Shown: positions 35,600 through 45,369, counted from the first letter of the stretch. The stretch is DNA of 64,000 nucleotides from Collinsella aerofaciens (GCF_028209885.1 NZ_JAQLEM010000005.1:1-64000); one strand, 5' to 3'. Numbers and translations: made by a program. The notes: a model not told the origin generated them from the letters alone.

Positions 35600-36961
35600 C
35601 TACAGAATAAATCGAAGGATGTCGGAACGAAGCATATAGACAAACAGCAGCACAAAGAGCGCGATGCCCACATAGCTCACAATCGTCTGGACCTTGAGCG
35701 GAAGCTCGCGGCCCACAATCTTTTGAATGATCTCGATGACCAGCTTGCCGCCATCGAGTGGTGGGATGGGCAGCAGGTTCATAAAGCCAAGCGAGAACGA
35801 AATGAGGGCGGCAAACGAAAGGAATGTGGCAGGACCGGCAGCAGCAGCCTGTGAGGACATAACGCTAATACCCACGATCGAAGAAGACTGATCGAGAATC
35901 TCCATCGTATGCTGCGGCTGGAGGAGGCGCATCACGCCCTCCGCGGTCTGCACAACATAGGAGAATGACAGACGCGCCGAGGTGATGGGGTCCAAACGGA
36001 CTACCTGCGTAGAGGCATACACACCTAGGCGCTCGTCCTCTTTGAGCGCAACCGTGGTCGAATGCTGCTTGCCGTCACGCTCGTACTCGATGGCGATATC
36101 GTCCTTACCGGCGGCCTTGCCGATGGCATCGTAAACGTTCATCCATGTGGAGCACGATACACCGTCAACCGAAAGGATCGCATCACCAGCCTCGATACCC
36201 GCCTTGGCGGCAATAGACCCCTCGTCAACCTGACCGATCACGTTGGTATCGATCGGCACGGTGACGCCCGCAATGGAATAGATGCTCATAAGCAGCAAAA
36301 AACCCGTCAGGATATTGACGAGAATGCCCGCGAGCAGCATAAAGGCGCGCTTGAGAAAGCCCTGGCCAAGATAAGTGTGCGAGCGCTCTTGCGCCAAGAA
36401 ATCAGCCTCGCCGCACGGCAGCTCCCACACATCGCCCTCGGTAGTCGCATGCTCTCGATCGAACCGGCGGCCGTCAAAGGTGGTGTAACCCGCCGCGTCT
36501 CGCGGCAGCGTCTGATACTTGGTGGGATAGTAGCTCGGCGAGGGTTTCTCCCCTTCCTCATACCAGGGAGCGATGGAGCCCCAGCCCAGCAACAGAGCAC
36601 AAGCCTCGAGCACATCCTCCTCGGAAAGCTCGAGCTCGACAGCAAGGTCGGCCACGGTCACGCGACCATGACGGTAGATAGCCGCGAGCACGCGATCGGC
36701 GCAGGAGACATCGGTCGGATCCATACCGCAGATGGCAGCGTAGCCACCCAGCAGCAGCGGGGTCACGCCAAACTTGGTTCCAATGCGACGCGACGTGTAA
36801 TGGATGTCAAAGCGGCACGGCAGGCCCAAAAAGAACTCGGTCACACGGACGCCGCAGGCACGCGCCGCCAAAAAGTGGCCGCCCTCGTGCAAAAACACGA
36901 GGACGGAAAGCATCAGCAGGCCCCAAAAGACCGATGAGAGAACGCTCAGAACAGTATCCAT
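35600..36961 (-). CDS. rseP: Site-2 protease RseP/RasP with winged-helix-like insert
   Basis: Intramembrane zinc metalloprotease that cleaves anti-sigma factors or signal-peptide remnants. HEGGH is at 25-29 in the first membrane segment. A PDZ domain (about 240-320) and the C-terminal NLLPIPPLDGG motif with the third zinc ligand follow. Residues about 85-190 hold an insert: 85-130 reads as a winged-helix fold (AIYRHGRVTVADLAVELELSEEDVLEACALL), then a polar linker. This is unusual for S2P. ATG at 36961 is chosen (453 residues). A TTG at 36976 abuts the AAGGA site. Confidence 0.9.
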   Translation of the reverse strand: MDTVLSVLSSVFWGLLMLSVLVFLHEGGHFLAARACGVRVTEFFLGLPCRFDIHYTSRRIGTKFGVTPLLLGGYAAICGMDPTDVSCADRVLAAIYRHGRVTVADLAVELELSEEDVLEACALLLGWGSIAPWYEEGEKPSPSYYPTKYQTLPRDAAGYTTFDGRRFDREHATTEGDVWELPCGEADFLAQERSHTYLGQGFLKRAFMLLAGILVNILTGFLLLMSIYSIAGVTVPIDTNVIGQVDEGSIAAKAGIEAGDAILSVDGVSCSTWMNVYDAIGKAAGKDDIAIEYERDGKQHSTTVALKEDERLGVYASTQVVRLDPITSARLSFSYVVQTAEGVMRLLQPQHTMEILDQSSSIVGISVMSSQAAAAGPATFLSFAALISFSLGFMNLLPIPPLDGGKLVIEIIQKIVGRELPLKVQTIVSYVGIALFVLLFVYMLRSDILRFIL

Positions 36962-36986
36962 AAAACGAAAAAGCAATCCTTATGGG

Positions 36987-38174
36987 TTAGGAACGGGTTG
37001 CGGCGAGTACCTGCGCAGCCTTTTCACGCGCCCACGCATCGATGTCGCGAAGCTGCTCAAACGAATCGACCGCCTGCATATCGTGGGCATCCATGCAGGA
37101 TTCCACAATGCGATCGATATCGGTAAAGCTGCAGCCATCGTGCAGGAAGGCATCGACGGCGACCTCGTTGGCGGCATTGAGCACGCACGGCATGGTGCCA
37201 CCCGTCTTGCCGGCACGCTCGGCCAGTGCCAGACAGCGGAAGGTATCCATGTCGGCAGCATCAAACGTGAGCTGCCCCAGCTCGCGGAAATCGATACGAG
37301 GCGCCGGGGTATCCCAACGCTCGGGATACGAGAACGCGAACTGGATGGGAATACGCATGTCGGAAGCACCGAGATGCGCCATCACGGAGCCGTCGGCAAA
37401 CTCGACCATAGAGTGAATCTTGGACTGACGCTGCACGACCACGTTAATGAAATCGAGGTCGCAGTTAAACAGATGCATGGCCTCAATGCGCTCCAGGCCC
37501 TTATTCATGAGGGTGGCGGAGTCGATGGTGATCTTAGCACCCATGGCCCACGTGGGATGTGCGAGGGCATCGGCACGCGTCACGCGATCTAGCTCGTCGC
37601 GCGTGCGGCCAAAGAACGGACCGCCCGAGCAGGTGAGCCAAATACAATGAGCCTCGCGCGGGTTCTCCCCCAGATAGCACTGGTAGATGGCGGAGTGCTC
37701 AGAGTCGACTGGAATAAGCTGGCCCGGTTGCGCCAACGGCATAAGCAAGTCGCCGCCGACGACGAGGGACTCCTTGTTGGCAAGGGCAAGACGCTTATTC
37801 GAGGTCAAAGCCGCATGGCTCGCCTCGAGACCGGCGGCGCCCACAATAGCAACGAGCACGCAGTCGACATCGTCGCGACGCGCGAGCTCGCAAACCGCCT
37901 GCGCGCCAACGCCGAGCTTCGTTCCCTCGGGCAACTCCTGCAGCACGGCGTCATCGCCATGAGCGACATCGGCCACGGCAACCGCCGGAACCGAGAACTC
38001 GCGGGCAGCGGCAACGAGCTCGGAGGTACTGGAGTTAACGGACAGCGCCGTCACCTGCAGGCGATCGGCATGCTGGCGGCACACATCGAGCGCCTGGGTA
38101 CCGATAGAGCCCGTACAACCCAGGATGGCAACACGGAGACGTCCATCGGGGCCATACGTCGTCTGGAAGGACAT
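36987..38174 (-). CDS. dxr: 1-deoxy-D-xylulose 5-phosphate reductoisomerase
   Basis: Second step of the MEP isoprenoid pathway, NADPH-dependent. The Rossmann motif GCTGSIGTQ is at 19-27. The metal and substrate region VDSEHSAIYQCY and the loop SGGPF are present. Length 395 is typical. The ATG overlaps the cdsA stop by 1 nt (TAATG). The uppS-cdsA-dxr-rseP-ispG order groups precursor synthesis with its user UppS. Confidence 0.96.
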   Translation of the reverse strand: MSFQTTYGPDGRLRVAILGCTGSIGTQALDVCRQHADRLQVTALSVNSSTSELVAAAREFSVPAVAVADVAHGDDAVLQELPEGTKLGVGAQAVCELARRDDVDCVLVAIVGAAGLEASHAALTSNKRLALANKESLVVGGDLLMPLAQPGQLIPVDSEHSAIYQCYLGENPREAHCIWLTCSGGPFFGRTRDELDRVTRADALAHPTWAMGAKITIDSATLMNKGLERIEAMHLFNCDLDFINVVVQRQSKIHSMVEFADGSVMAHLGASDMRIPIQFAFSYPERWDTPAPRIDFRELGQLTFDAADMDTFRCLALAERAGKTGGTMPCVLNAANEVAVDAFLHDGCSFTDIDRIVESCMDAHDMQAVDSFEQLRDIDAWAREKAAQVLAATRS

Positions 38175-39073
38175 TACAGCACGCCTCCGATCATCAAAAG
38201 CAGCTGCGCGGTAATGCAGCCAAAGATAAGCGAATCGCTACGATCGAGCATGCCGCCGTGGCCCGGGATAAGGTTGCCGGAATCCTTGACGCCCACACCG
38301 CGCTTGATGCGCGACTCGATGAGGTCGCCGATAACGCCCAGAACGGACACGACCACGCCGCACAGCAGCGCATAGGGCAGGCTGAGCTTGTAGAAGTGCG
38401 TCGCCCACAGGATGAGCCAAATCAAAACCGAGCCCAGGATGCCGCCGACAAACCCCTCCCAGCTCTTTTTGGGAGAGATCTTGGGAACCATCTTGTGCTG
38501 GCCGATACGACTACCCACGATGTAGGCAAACGAATCGGAGACCCAAAGGGACGCGCAAACGCCCACCGAAAGCAGGGCGCCGGCAAAACCGGGCACGGCA
38601 TCGCGCAGCAGCACGATAGCCGACAGCATAAAGCCAGTGTAGATGGGACCCATGAGCGTCACGGCCACATCAGAGATGCGGGTACGCGGCGACCAGACAT
38701 ACCAAATGCCCACAGCGAGCATCAGGGCAAAAAGCAGGGCATTCAGCAACATCGAATCGCCCAACGCCGACAGCGGAAAGAGTACGGCGGCAGCGATACC
38801 CATGCGCTCGTTAGCCATCTTGCCATCGAGCCTCGTCATACGGAAAAACTCATAGCAGCACAGACCGCTCATGACAGAAACAAAGATGGCCGTGGGCACG
38901 ATACCCAAAACCAGGCACAGGATAAAGACAACGGCATAGACGATACCGGCGGCGGCACGGGTGATAAAGCCCGCCAGCCACGAACCGGTGCCGCTCTTCG
39001 CTGCGGGCGCTCCCGAAGTGGCAGCTTTGCGCGCAGGCATCTTGGGAGCAGATGCCTTGGGACGATCGGACAC
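38174..39073 (-). CDS. cdsA: Phosphatidate cytidylyltransferase
   Basis: Makes CDP-diacylglycerol, the phospholipid branch point. Multi-span protein with the signature SKKSWEGFVGG-like KKSWEGFVGG and the C-terminal GDLIESRIKRGVGVKDSGNL plus PGHGGMLDR. A Lys/Ala/Pro-rich N-terminal tail of about 35 residues precedes the first membrane segment. Length 299. GTG at 39073 has GAGGAGG 7 nt upstream, within the uppS end. Confidence 0.95.
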   Translation of the reverse strand: MSDRPKASAPKMPARKAATSGAPAAKSGTGSWLAGFITRAAAGIVYAVVFILCLVLGIVPTAIFVSVMSGLCCYEFFRMTRLDGKMANERMGIAAAVLFPLSALGDSMLLNALLFALMLAVGIWYVWSPRTRISDVAVTLMGPIYTGFMLSAIVLLRDAVPGFAGALLSVGVCASLWVSDSFAYIVGSRIGQHKMVPKISPKKSWEGFVGGILGSVLIWLILWATHFYKLSLPYALLCGVVVSVLGVIGDLIESRIKRGVGVKDSGNLIPGHGGMLDRSDSLIFGCITAQLLLMIGGVL

Positions 39074-39075
39074 GA

Positions 39076-39870
39076 TTAAGCCTCCTCGGTCTTGCTCAGT
39101 CCACCAAACCTACGGTCACGGCCCTGATAGGCCAAAATGGCGTCGACAAGGCCCCAACGATCAAAGTCGGGCCAATAGGTATCGGTGACGTAGAACTCGG
39201 AATAAGCCACCTGCCACAGCAGATAGTTCGAAAGGCGCAGCTCACCAGAGGTGCGAATCACAAGCTCAGGATCGGGAAGACCGGCGGTATAAAGGTGAGA
39301 AGCCACCATGTCGTCATCAATTGCGGCAGGGTCGATCTTACCGGCGGCAACGTCGAGTGCGATCTGACGGACAGCGCGAGTAATCTCGGCACGCGCGCCG
39401 TAGTTGACGGCAAGCGCCAGCGTCATACCGGTGTGATCGGCGCACTCGGCAAGACCGCGTTCAAAAACGTCGCGGGTCTTCTTGGGCAGCGCGGAAATAT
39501 CACCCAAAAAGACAACGCGCACGTTTTCGCGCTTCAGAAGCGGCAACTCGTCGATGAACGTCTTGGCAAACAGGTGCATCAAGACGTTGACCTCATGCTG
39601 CGGGCGGTTCCAGTTTTCGGTAGAAAACGCATAGGCCGAAAGCACGTCGACGCCCAGGCGCACGCAGGCGGTAATGATCTCGCACAGCGAGACGATACCC
39701 GCCTTGTGGCCCTCAGTGCGTGCAAGACCGCGCGACGTGGCCCAACGACCGTTGCCGTCCATGATGCACGAGATATGGTGCGGAATGTTATTGAGGTCAA
39801 GGTCGGAAAAACCGACGCCCGCAGGGGCGTCGGCAAAGTACTCGACCAGTTTATGCTCGTCGTATTGCAC
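39076..39870 (-). CDS. uppS: Isoprenyl (undecaprenyl) diphosphate synthase
   Basis: Cis-prenyltransferase making the C55 carrier lipid for peptidoglycan. IMDGNGRWA with catalytic Asp38, AFSTENWNRP, and the C-terminal RTSGELRLSNYLLWQ (pyrophosphate-binding Arg) are all present. Length 264. GTG at 39870 has GGAG 7 nt upstream, overlapping the frr end. Chain length (C55) is inferred from the family. Confidence 0.95.
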   Translation of the reverse strand: MQYDEHKLVEYFADAPAGVGFSDLDLNNIPHHISCIMDGNGRWATSRGLARTEGHKAGIVSLCEIITACVRLGVDVLSAYAFSTENWNRPQHEVNVLMHLFAKTFIDELPLLKRENVRVVFLGDISALPKKTRDVFERGLAECADHTGMTLALAVNYGARAEITRAVRQIALDVAAGKIDPAAIDDDMVASHLYTAGLPDPELVIRTSGELRLSNYLLWQVAYSEFYVTDTYWPDFDRWGLVDAILAYQGRDRRFGGLSKTEEA

Positions 39871-39871
39871 C

Positions 39872-40408
39872 TTAGATCTCCATGACCTCGGCTTCTTTTT
39901 CCTTCAGAAGCTCCTCGACCTTGGCGACATACTCATCGGTGTGCTTCTGGACCTTGGCCTGCTCGCGACGGACATCGTCCTCGGTGAGCTCCTCATCGCG
40001 CTCGAGCTTGTTGTTGAAGTCGCGACGGATGTTACGGATAGACACCTTGGCCTGCTCGGCGTACTCGCGGCACTCCTTGACGAGCTCGCGACGGCGCTCC
40101 TCGGTGGGAGCCGGGAACGGCAGACGAACGACGGTGCCATCGGAGTTGGGGGTAATACCCAGATCGGAAGCGCCGATGGCCTTGACGATAGCGTTGATAA
40201 GTGCCTTGTCCCACGGCTCGATGAGCAGCATGTGGGCCTCGGGGGTCTTGACGGCGGCAACCTGCGTGACCGGCGTGGGAACACCGTAATAATCGACGGT
40301 GATGTCGGACAGAATGTTGGCATTGGCGCGGCCGGTACGGACCTTGGAGAAGTTATGCTTGAGGGACTCGAGCGACTTGTCCATATGGGCGGTGATGTTC
40401 TCTGCCAT
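39872..40408 (-). CDS. frr: Ribosome recycling factor
   Basis: Splits post-termination ribosomes with EF-G. The 178-residue protein is the usual two-domain shape. It contains KVRTGRANANIL and the C-terminal helix region VRREQAKVQKHTDEYV. ATG at 40408 follows AGGAGG and is 2 nt after the pyrH stop. The pyrH-frr order is near-universal. Confidence 0.96.
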   Translation of the reverse strand: MAENITAHMDKSLESLKHNFSKVRTGRANANILSDITVDYYGVPTPVTQVAAVKTPEAHMLLIEPWDKALINAIVKAIGASDLGITPNSDGTVVRLPFPAPTEERRRELVKECREYAEQAKVSIRNIRRDFNNKLERDEELTEDDVRREQAKVQKHTDEYVAKVEELLKEKEAEVMEI

Positions 40409-40410
40409 GC

Positions 40411-41133
40411 TTAATCCTCCTGATAGACGAGCGTGCCGACGGGCTCACCCGCGAGCGCGCGCTTGACGGTGTCCTCGCCATCGATGTTGAGGACCAAAAT
40501 CGGCATACGGTTGTCCTGGCACAGTGCCGTAGCCGTGGAATCCATAACCCGCAGGCCGCGGATGAGCACCTCGTGATAGGTAATCTTGTCAAAACGGACG
40601 GCGTCGGCGCACTTGACGGGATCCTTGTCGTAGATGCCGTCAACCTTGGTGGCTTTAATCAGAATCTCGGCGCCGATCTCGCACGCACGAAGAGCCGCGG
40701 CGGTGTCGGTCGTAAAGTACGGATTGCCCGAACCGGCGGCAAAGATAACGACGTTGCCCTTGGAAAGGTGGTTGATGGCGCGACGGCGAATATAGGGCTC
40801 GCAGATCTCGTTCATCTGGATAGCGCTCATAACGCGGCAGGGAACATCGTTGTGCTCGAAGGCATCCTGCAGGGCGAGCGCGTTCATAACGGTTGCCAGC
40901 ATGCCCATGTAGTCGGCCTGAGCACGCTCCATGCCACCGGCAGCGCCGGCCATGCCGCGGAAAATATTGCCACCGCCGACAACGACGCCGACCTCATGGC
41001 CAACGGCGAGCAGCTCCTTGACCTGCTTGGCAAGAAGGTCGGTAACCTTGGGGTCGATGCCATACTGGCCGTCGCCCATCAGTGCTTCGCCAGAAAGCTT
41101 AAGAAGCACGCGTTTATATCGGATGTCGGACAA
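40411..41133 (-). CDS. pyrH: Uridylate kinase
   Basis: Phosphorylates UMP to UDP, an amino-acid-kinase fold hexamer. It has [26 protein letters not shown] and the uridine-binding [13 protein letters not shown]. Length 240. TTG at 41133 is the start, with AAAGGAGG 6 nt upstream. It is separated from tsf by a terminator, so pyrH-frr-uppS-cdsA-dxr-rseP-ispG-proS probably forms a separate unit. Confidence 0.96.
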   Translation of the reverse strand: MSDIRYKRVLLKLSGEALMGDGQYGIDPKVTDLLAKQVKELLAVGHEVGVVVGGGNIFRGMAGAAGGMERAQADYMGMLATVMNALALQDAFEHNDVPCRVMSAIQMNEICEPYIRRRAINHLSKGNVVIFAAGSGNPYFTTDTAAALRACEIGAEILIKATKVDGIYDKDPVKCADAVRFDKITYHEVLIRGLRVMDSTATALCQDNRMPILVLNIDGEDTVKRALAGEPVGTLVYQED

Positions 41134-41197
41134 AGCGATCCTCCTTTAGATTGAACTCTCAACATTCTATCAAAGGCTCTAAGAAGAGCCATGAAAA

Positions 41198-41228
41198 AGC
41201 AGGCTGTGAGTAAAACCCACAGCCTGCT
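41198..41228 (-). terminator. Terminator of rpsB-tsf
   Basis: A perfect 11-bp stem (AGCAGGCTGTG / CACAGCCTGCT). On the minus strand five T follow. It lies 24 bases after the tsf stop. Confidence 0.92.
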
Positions 41229-41251
41229 CATTACCAGCTACAAGAGCTTAT

Positions 41252-42121
41252 TTACTCGCCACGGACCAGACGGTCAAAGGCAACGACGGTAATGGTGTCG
41301 CCGAGCTCCTTGGAGACCCGCTCAGCGTACTTCTTGATGGTGAGGGAGCTGTCCTTGATGAACTCCTGCTCGGTGAGCACGGACTGCTTGTAGAACTTCT
41401 CCAGACGGCCGACAGCCATCTTCTCTTGGATAGCCTCGGGCTTACCGGACTCGGCAGCCTGAGCCATGTAGATCTGCTTCTCGTGCTCGACGGTCTCGGC
41501 CGGAACCTGATCGCGGGTAGCGCAGATCGGGGCGACGGCGGCAACCTGAAGGGCAACGTCGTGAGCGAAGGTCTTGAAGGACTCAGCCTGAGCGGTCTCG
41601 GCCTTCTCGAAGGCGAACTCGACGAGGACGCCGATCTTACCACCCATGTGGATGTAAGAAGCGAGCGCGCCGTTCTCAGCCTTGCGAGCAGCGAAGCGGG
41701 AGATCTTCATGTTCTCGCCCATGATGTGAATCATCTCGGTGAGCTCGGAGGAAACGGTCTCCTCGCCCATCGGCTTCTCGAGCAGAGCGTCGACGTCAGC
41801 AGGCTCGGTGGTAGCGACAACCTCAGCGACCTTGGAAGCAAAGCCGGTGAACTTGGCGTTGGAGCCAACGAAGTCGGTCTCGCAGGAGAGCTCGAGCAGA
41901 GCGCCGGTCTTGCCATCCTCGGAGACGAACGCGGCGACAGCGCCCTCGTTGGTCTCACGGCCAGCCTTCTTGGCAGCCTTGGCAAGGCCGTTCTTACGCA
42001 GAACGTCGACAGCGGCGTCCATGTCGCCGTCAGCCTCAACGAGAGCCTTCTTGCACTCCATCATCGGGGAGTCGGTCATCTCGCGGAGCTGCTTGACCAT
42101 AGCGGCGGTAATCTGGGCCAT
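41252..42121 (-). CDS. tsf: Elongation factor Ts
   Basis: Nucleotide exchange factor for EF-Tu. N-terminal UBA domain, then the TDFVG motif (CETDFVGSN) that inserts in EF-Tu, and a coiled-coil region. Length 289. ATG at 42121 has AAAGGAA 5-6 nt upstream. The track-long frame to 42136 adds five residues without a better site. It is 45 bases downstream of rpsB, the standard pair. Confidence 0.96.
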   Translation of the reverse strand: MAQITAAMVKQLREMTDSPMMECKKALVEADGDMDAAVDVLRKNGLAKAAKKAGRETNEGAVAAFVSEDGKTGALLELSCETDFVGSNAKFTGFASKVAEVVATTEPADVDALLEKPMGEETVSSELTEMIHIMGENMKISRFAARKAENGALASYIHMGGKIGVLVEFAFEKAETAQAESFKTFAHDVALQVAAVAPICATRDQVPAETVEHEKQIYMAQAAESGKPEAIQEKMAVGRLEKFYKQSVLTEQEFIKDSSLTIKKYAERVSKELGDTITVVAFDRLVRGE

Positions 42122-42166
42122 TGTGGTTCCTTTCAAAGAGATGAAAAAGAATTAACTAAGACTGAT

Positions 42167-42895
42167 TTACTCGGCCTTGGGCTCAGCGGCCATCTCGGCC
42201 TCGGAGACCTGCTCCTTGCCGGAGCCAGCGAGGCAGGCGTCAGCCATGAGCTCGCACATAAGGGTGACAGCGGAGATAGCGTCATCGTTGCAGGGGATGC
42301 CGTACTCGACCTCGTCGGGATCGGAGTTGGTGTCGATCAGAGCGACGACGGGGATGTTCAGGCGCTGAGCCTCCTTGATGGCGTTCTCCTCGCGCTTGGT
42401 GTCGATGACGAAGAGAGCCTGGGGCAGACCCTTCATGTCGCGGGCGCCACCGAGGTTGGTCTGGAGCTTGGTGAGCTCCTTGCCGAGCACAGCCTGCTCC
42501 TTCTTGGGCAGAACAGCCATGCGGCCGTCCTCGACCATGGCCTCGAGCTCCTCCATGCGGTTAATGCGGGAGCGGATGGTGACGAAGTTGGTCAGCATAC
42601 CGCCGAGCCAACGCTGGTTGATGTAAGGCATGTTGGCGCGCTCAGCAGCGTTCTTGACGGCCTCCTGAGCCTGTTTCTTGGTGCCGACGAACAGCACGTT
42701 GCCGCCCTTGGCGACGTTCTTGACGAAGGTGTAGGCCTGGTCGGCGTCGAGGATGGTCTGCTTGAGGTCGAGGATGTAGATGCCGTTGCGCTCACCGAAG
42801 ATGAACGGCTTCATCTTGGGGTTCCAGCGACGGGTCTGGTGACCGAAGTGGCAGCCGGCCTCGAGCAGGGTGCGGATATTAATCTTGGTAGCCAT
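42167..42895 (-). CDS. rpsB: 30S ribosomal protein S2
   Basis: Late-binding 30S protein at the head-body junction. It starts [28 protein letters not shown] (S2 signature) and includes [12 protein letters not shown] and the conserved [11 protein letters not shown]. Length 242. ATG at 42895 follows AGGAGG. A promoter lies 142 bases upstream. The long leader contains a GTTGC/GCAAC hairpin, a place where S2 autoregulation acts in other bacteria. Confidence 0.97.
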   Translation of the reverse strand: MATKINIRTLLEAGCHFGHQTRRWNPKMKPFIFGERNGIYILDLKQTILDADQAYTFVKNVAKGGNVLFVGTKKQAQEAVKNAAERANMPYINQRWLGGMLTNFVTIRSRINRMEELEAMVEDGRMAVLPKKEQAVLGKELTKLQTNLGGARDMKGLPQALFVIDTKREENAIKEAQRLNIPVVALIDTNSDPDEVEYGIPCNDDAISAVTLMCELMADACLAGSGKEQVSEAEMAAEPKAE

Positions 42896-43036
42896 GTTAA
42901 ACCTCCTGTGGTTTGCCTCCGCGCGGGGTCATCCTCCAAAACCAACCCGGACATGTGCTACCAAAGCCCGGGCACCACGGTATGAAGTAGCCGCGCGTGC
43001 GTGATAAAAACATGTTGCCGTGAAGCAACCCGATGA

Positions 43037-43065
43037 ATGATAGCAGGAATGCATCTTCCTGCCAA
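43037..43065 (-). promoter_or_regulatory. Promoter of rpsB-tsf
   Basis: TTGGCA and TATCAT on the minus strand with a 17-bp spacer, and a TGC extension before the -10. It is the best-matching promoter in the window. It implies a leader of about 135 nt. Confidence 0.75.
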
Positions 43066-43114
43066 CCCGCAATCAAAACCACACACCTGAGTGCGGCGCG
43101 AGACGTCCCAGCCA

Positions 43115-44038
43115 CTATTCGCCGCGGGGATGGGCTTGAGCCACGGCACGTTTGAGCCGATCGGGTGTGAGATGCGTGTAGATCTGCGTCGTGGACAGAC
43201 TCGCATGACCCAGCAGCTCTTGAACCGAGCGCAAGTCCGCACCGCCCTCGAGCAAGTCGGTCGCAAAGGTATGGCGCATCGCATGCGGGGCGATGTCGGC
43301 CGGAATGCCGGCGAGCGTCGCCAGCGTATGGAACCGCCGCCGGAGCATGGCGGCGCTCATGCGATTGCCGCGCGCCGATATAAGCAGCGGATGCGGCCCG
43401 ATAGCGAGGTCACGGCGCTTTGCCCGAGCGAGCAACTCCGGCCTCCCCTCCTCAATATAGAGACGCGTCACCTCGAGCGCACGACGATACAGAGGGACGA
43501 TACGTTCTTTGCTCCCCTTGCCCCAAAGTCGCAGCGTGCGTTCGGACCAAGCGATGGATTCCACATTGAGTGCTGCGAGCTCCGAGATTCGCGCGCCGGA
43601 GGCATAGAGCAGCTCGAGCATCGCCGCATCGCGCAGTCCCGCGGGTGTTGAGGTATCAGGCGTCTTGAGCAGCGCCTCAACCTGCTTGGTCGTAAGGACG
43701 CCCGGCAGGTCACGCGGCAGCTTGGGCGATGCGATCGCCGAGACCGCATCACCCTCGACAATCCCCTCGGCAGCCATCCAGCGATAGAACGAGCGAATGG
43801 CAGACAGATGCGCCGCAAGGGTTCGAGCCGCCACCTGGTCACGCGACAACTCGGCCAAATAGGAGCGAACGGTCCGCACGTCGGCGGCGCGAGCGTCGAC
43901 GTCCTCGCGCTCGCACCAGGCAGCAAAGCGCTCCAACCGCGAGCCATAGGCCGTCACCGTGTTGGGAGAAAGACCCTCGACACGTGCGATATAGGCGATA
44001 AACGAGTCGACGACATCGTACAGGTCAAAGGCTATGAC
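43115..44038 (-). CDS. xerC: Tyrosine recombinase XerC/D-like, start codon appears to be GTC
   Basis: Site-specific recombinase for chromosome dimer resolution. Counting from the GTG at 43957, the catalytic set is R123, H225, R228, H251 and Tyr260 (GARISEL, HAMRHTFA, LGHASLSTTQIYTH). That GTG is the only standard start in frame, but it would cut off the first helix of the N-terminal SAM-like domain. Codons above it read like a normal Xer N-terminus (DLYDVVDSFIAYIARVEGLSPNTV) back to GTC at 44036-44038. That GTC is 6 nt from GGAGG at 44045-44049. If used, the protein is 307 residues. The gene follows trmFO, favouring XerC. The start is uncertain and the family is certain. Confidence 0.85.
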   Translation of the reverse strand, partial: VIAFDLYDVVDSFIAYIARVEGLSPNTVTAYGSRLERFAAWCEREDVDARAADVRTVRSYLAELSRDQVAARTLAAHLSAIRSFYRWMAAEGIVEGDAVSAIASPKLPRDLPGVLTTKQVEALLKTPDTSTPAGLRDAAMLELLYASGARISELAALNVESIAWSERTLRLWGKGSKERIVPLYRRALEVTRLYIEEGRPELLARAKRRDLAIGPHPLLISARGNRMSAAMLRRRFHTLATLAGIPADIAPHAMRHTFATDLLEGGADLRSVQELLGHASLSTTQIYTHLTPDRLKRAVAQAHPRGE

Positions 44039-45369
44039 CGGTCGCCTCCAAACAGATCGGGGCGAGTGGCCAGATAGGCATCAAGAGCCTCGAGCGCACG
44101 GTCCGCATAGGCCTGGTAGCGGTCGCGCTTGCTGCGGCGCTTACCATCCTCGAGTGGCGGCACCAGGCCAAAGTTGACATGCATGGGCTGGTAGCCCACG
44201 GTGGCAGGATCGGTCGCATAGCCCACGAGCGCGCCCAGGGCGCCCACGCGGGGCAACTCGACGCCCGCGGCGCCGATAGCCTCGGCATAGGTGTTGAGCG
44301 CCGCGAGCAGACCGGTCGCCACGGCTTCCATGTACCCCTCGGTGCCGGTGATCTGACCGGCCAGGCGCACGCCGGTACCAGGCACGGCAAAGGTGCCATC
44401 GAGCACGTGCGGGGCGTCGACAAAGGTATTGCGGTGCATGACGCCGTAGCGGAAGAACTCAGCGTTCTCCAGGCCCGGCACCATATGGAAGACGCGCTTC
44501 TGCTCGCCAAAGGTCAGGTTGGTCTGGAAGCCCACCAGGTTATAGGCGGTCTTCTCCTTGTTCTCGGCACGCAGCTGAATCGCCGCCCAAGGGCGACGTC
44601 CGGTACGCGGGTCGGTGAGGCCGACGGGCTTCATGGCGCCAAAGCGAATGGCGTCCTTGCCGGTGCGCGCAACTTCCTCGGCAGGCTGGCAGGCCTGGAA
44701 CAGATCGCCGCCCTCAAAGTCTTTGAGCACCACGCGGTCGGCCGTGGTAAGCGCCTCGATAAAGGCCTCGTACTCCTCCTTATTGAGCGGAGCGTTGAGA
44801 TAGTCGCCGCTCCCCTGCTCCTCGTAGCGCGACTGCGAGAACAAAACGTCCATATCGAGCGTGGAGGCATCGACGATCGGCGCCGCCGCATCAAAGAATG
44901 CCAGGGCATCGCCACCGACGAGCTTCATAACCTCTTCGCTCAGCGCCGGTGAACACAGCGGGCCCGCGGCAATGACCACGTGACCCTCGGGAATCTGCGT
45001 GACCTCGCCGTGCACGACCTCGATATTGGGACGAGCGGCAACCTCGGCCTCGACAAGCTCGGAAAACTTGACGCGGTCGACCGCCAGGGCGCCACCGGCG
45101 GGAACAGCCGCGCGATGGGCGCAATCGAGCAGGACTGAACCCATGCGCTCAAGCTCAGCTTTCAGCAAACCAGCCGCGGAATCCGGACGGGTCGACTTAA
45201 ACGAATTGGAGCAGACGAGCTCTGCCAGGTGATCGGTATGGTGGGCCGGGGAGCTCACCTGGGGGCGCATCTCGCACAGCTTTACGGCAAACCCGCGATC
45301 TGCCAGCTGGATCGCGCACTCCGAACCCGCCAGACCGCCACCGATAACTGTCACCTGATCGAACTGCAT
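44032..45369 (-). CDS. trmFO: Folate-dependent tRNA m5U54 methyltransferase TrmFO
   Basis: FAD enzyme that methylates U54 of tRNA using methylenetetrahydrofolate, replacing SAM-dependent TrmA. The FAD motif is VIGGGLAGSECA, followed by the family stretches LVCSNSFKS, SQSRYEEQGSGDYLNAPL and AGQITGTEGYMEA. Length 445. ATG at 45369 has AAAGGTG 7 nt upstream. A TTG two codons earlier is possible. It ends in TAG within the presumed start region of the Xer gene. Confidence 0.95.
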   Translation of the reverse strand: MQFDQVTVIGGGLAGSECAIQLADRGFAVKLCEMRPQVSSPAHHTDHLAELVCSNSFKSTRPDSAAGLLKAELERMGSVLLDCAHRAAVPAGGALAVDRVKFSELVEAEVAARPNIEVVHGEVTQIPEGHVVIAAGPLCSPALSEEVMKLVGGDALAFFDAAAPIVDASTLDMDVLFSQSRYEEQGSGDYLNAPLNKEEYEAFIEALTTADRVVLKDFEGGDLFQACQPAEEVARTGKDAIRFGAMKPVGLTDPRTGRRPWAAIQLRAENKEKTAYNLVGFQTNLTFGEQKRVFHMVPGLENAEFFRYGVMHRNTFVDAPHVLDGTFAVPGTGVRLAGQITGTEGYMEAVATGLLAALNTYAEAIGAAGVELPRVGALGALVGYATDPATVGYQPMHVNFGLVPPLEDGKRRSKRDRYQAYADRALEALDAYLATRPDLFGGDRS

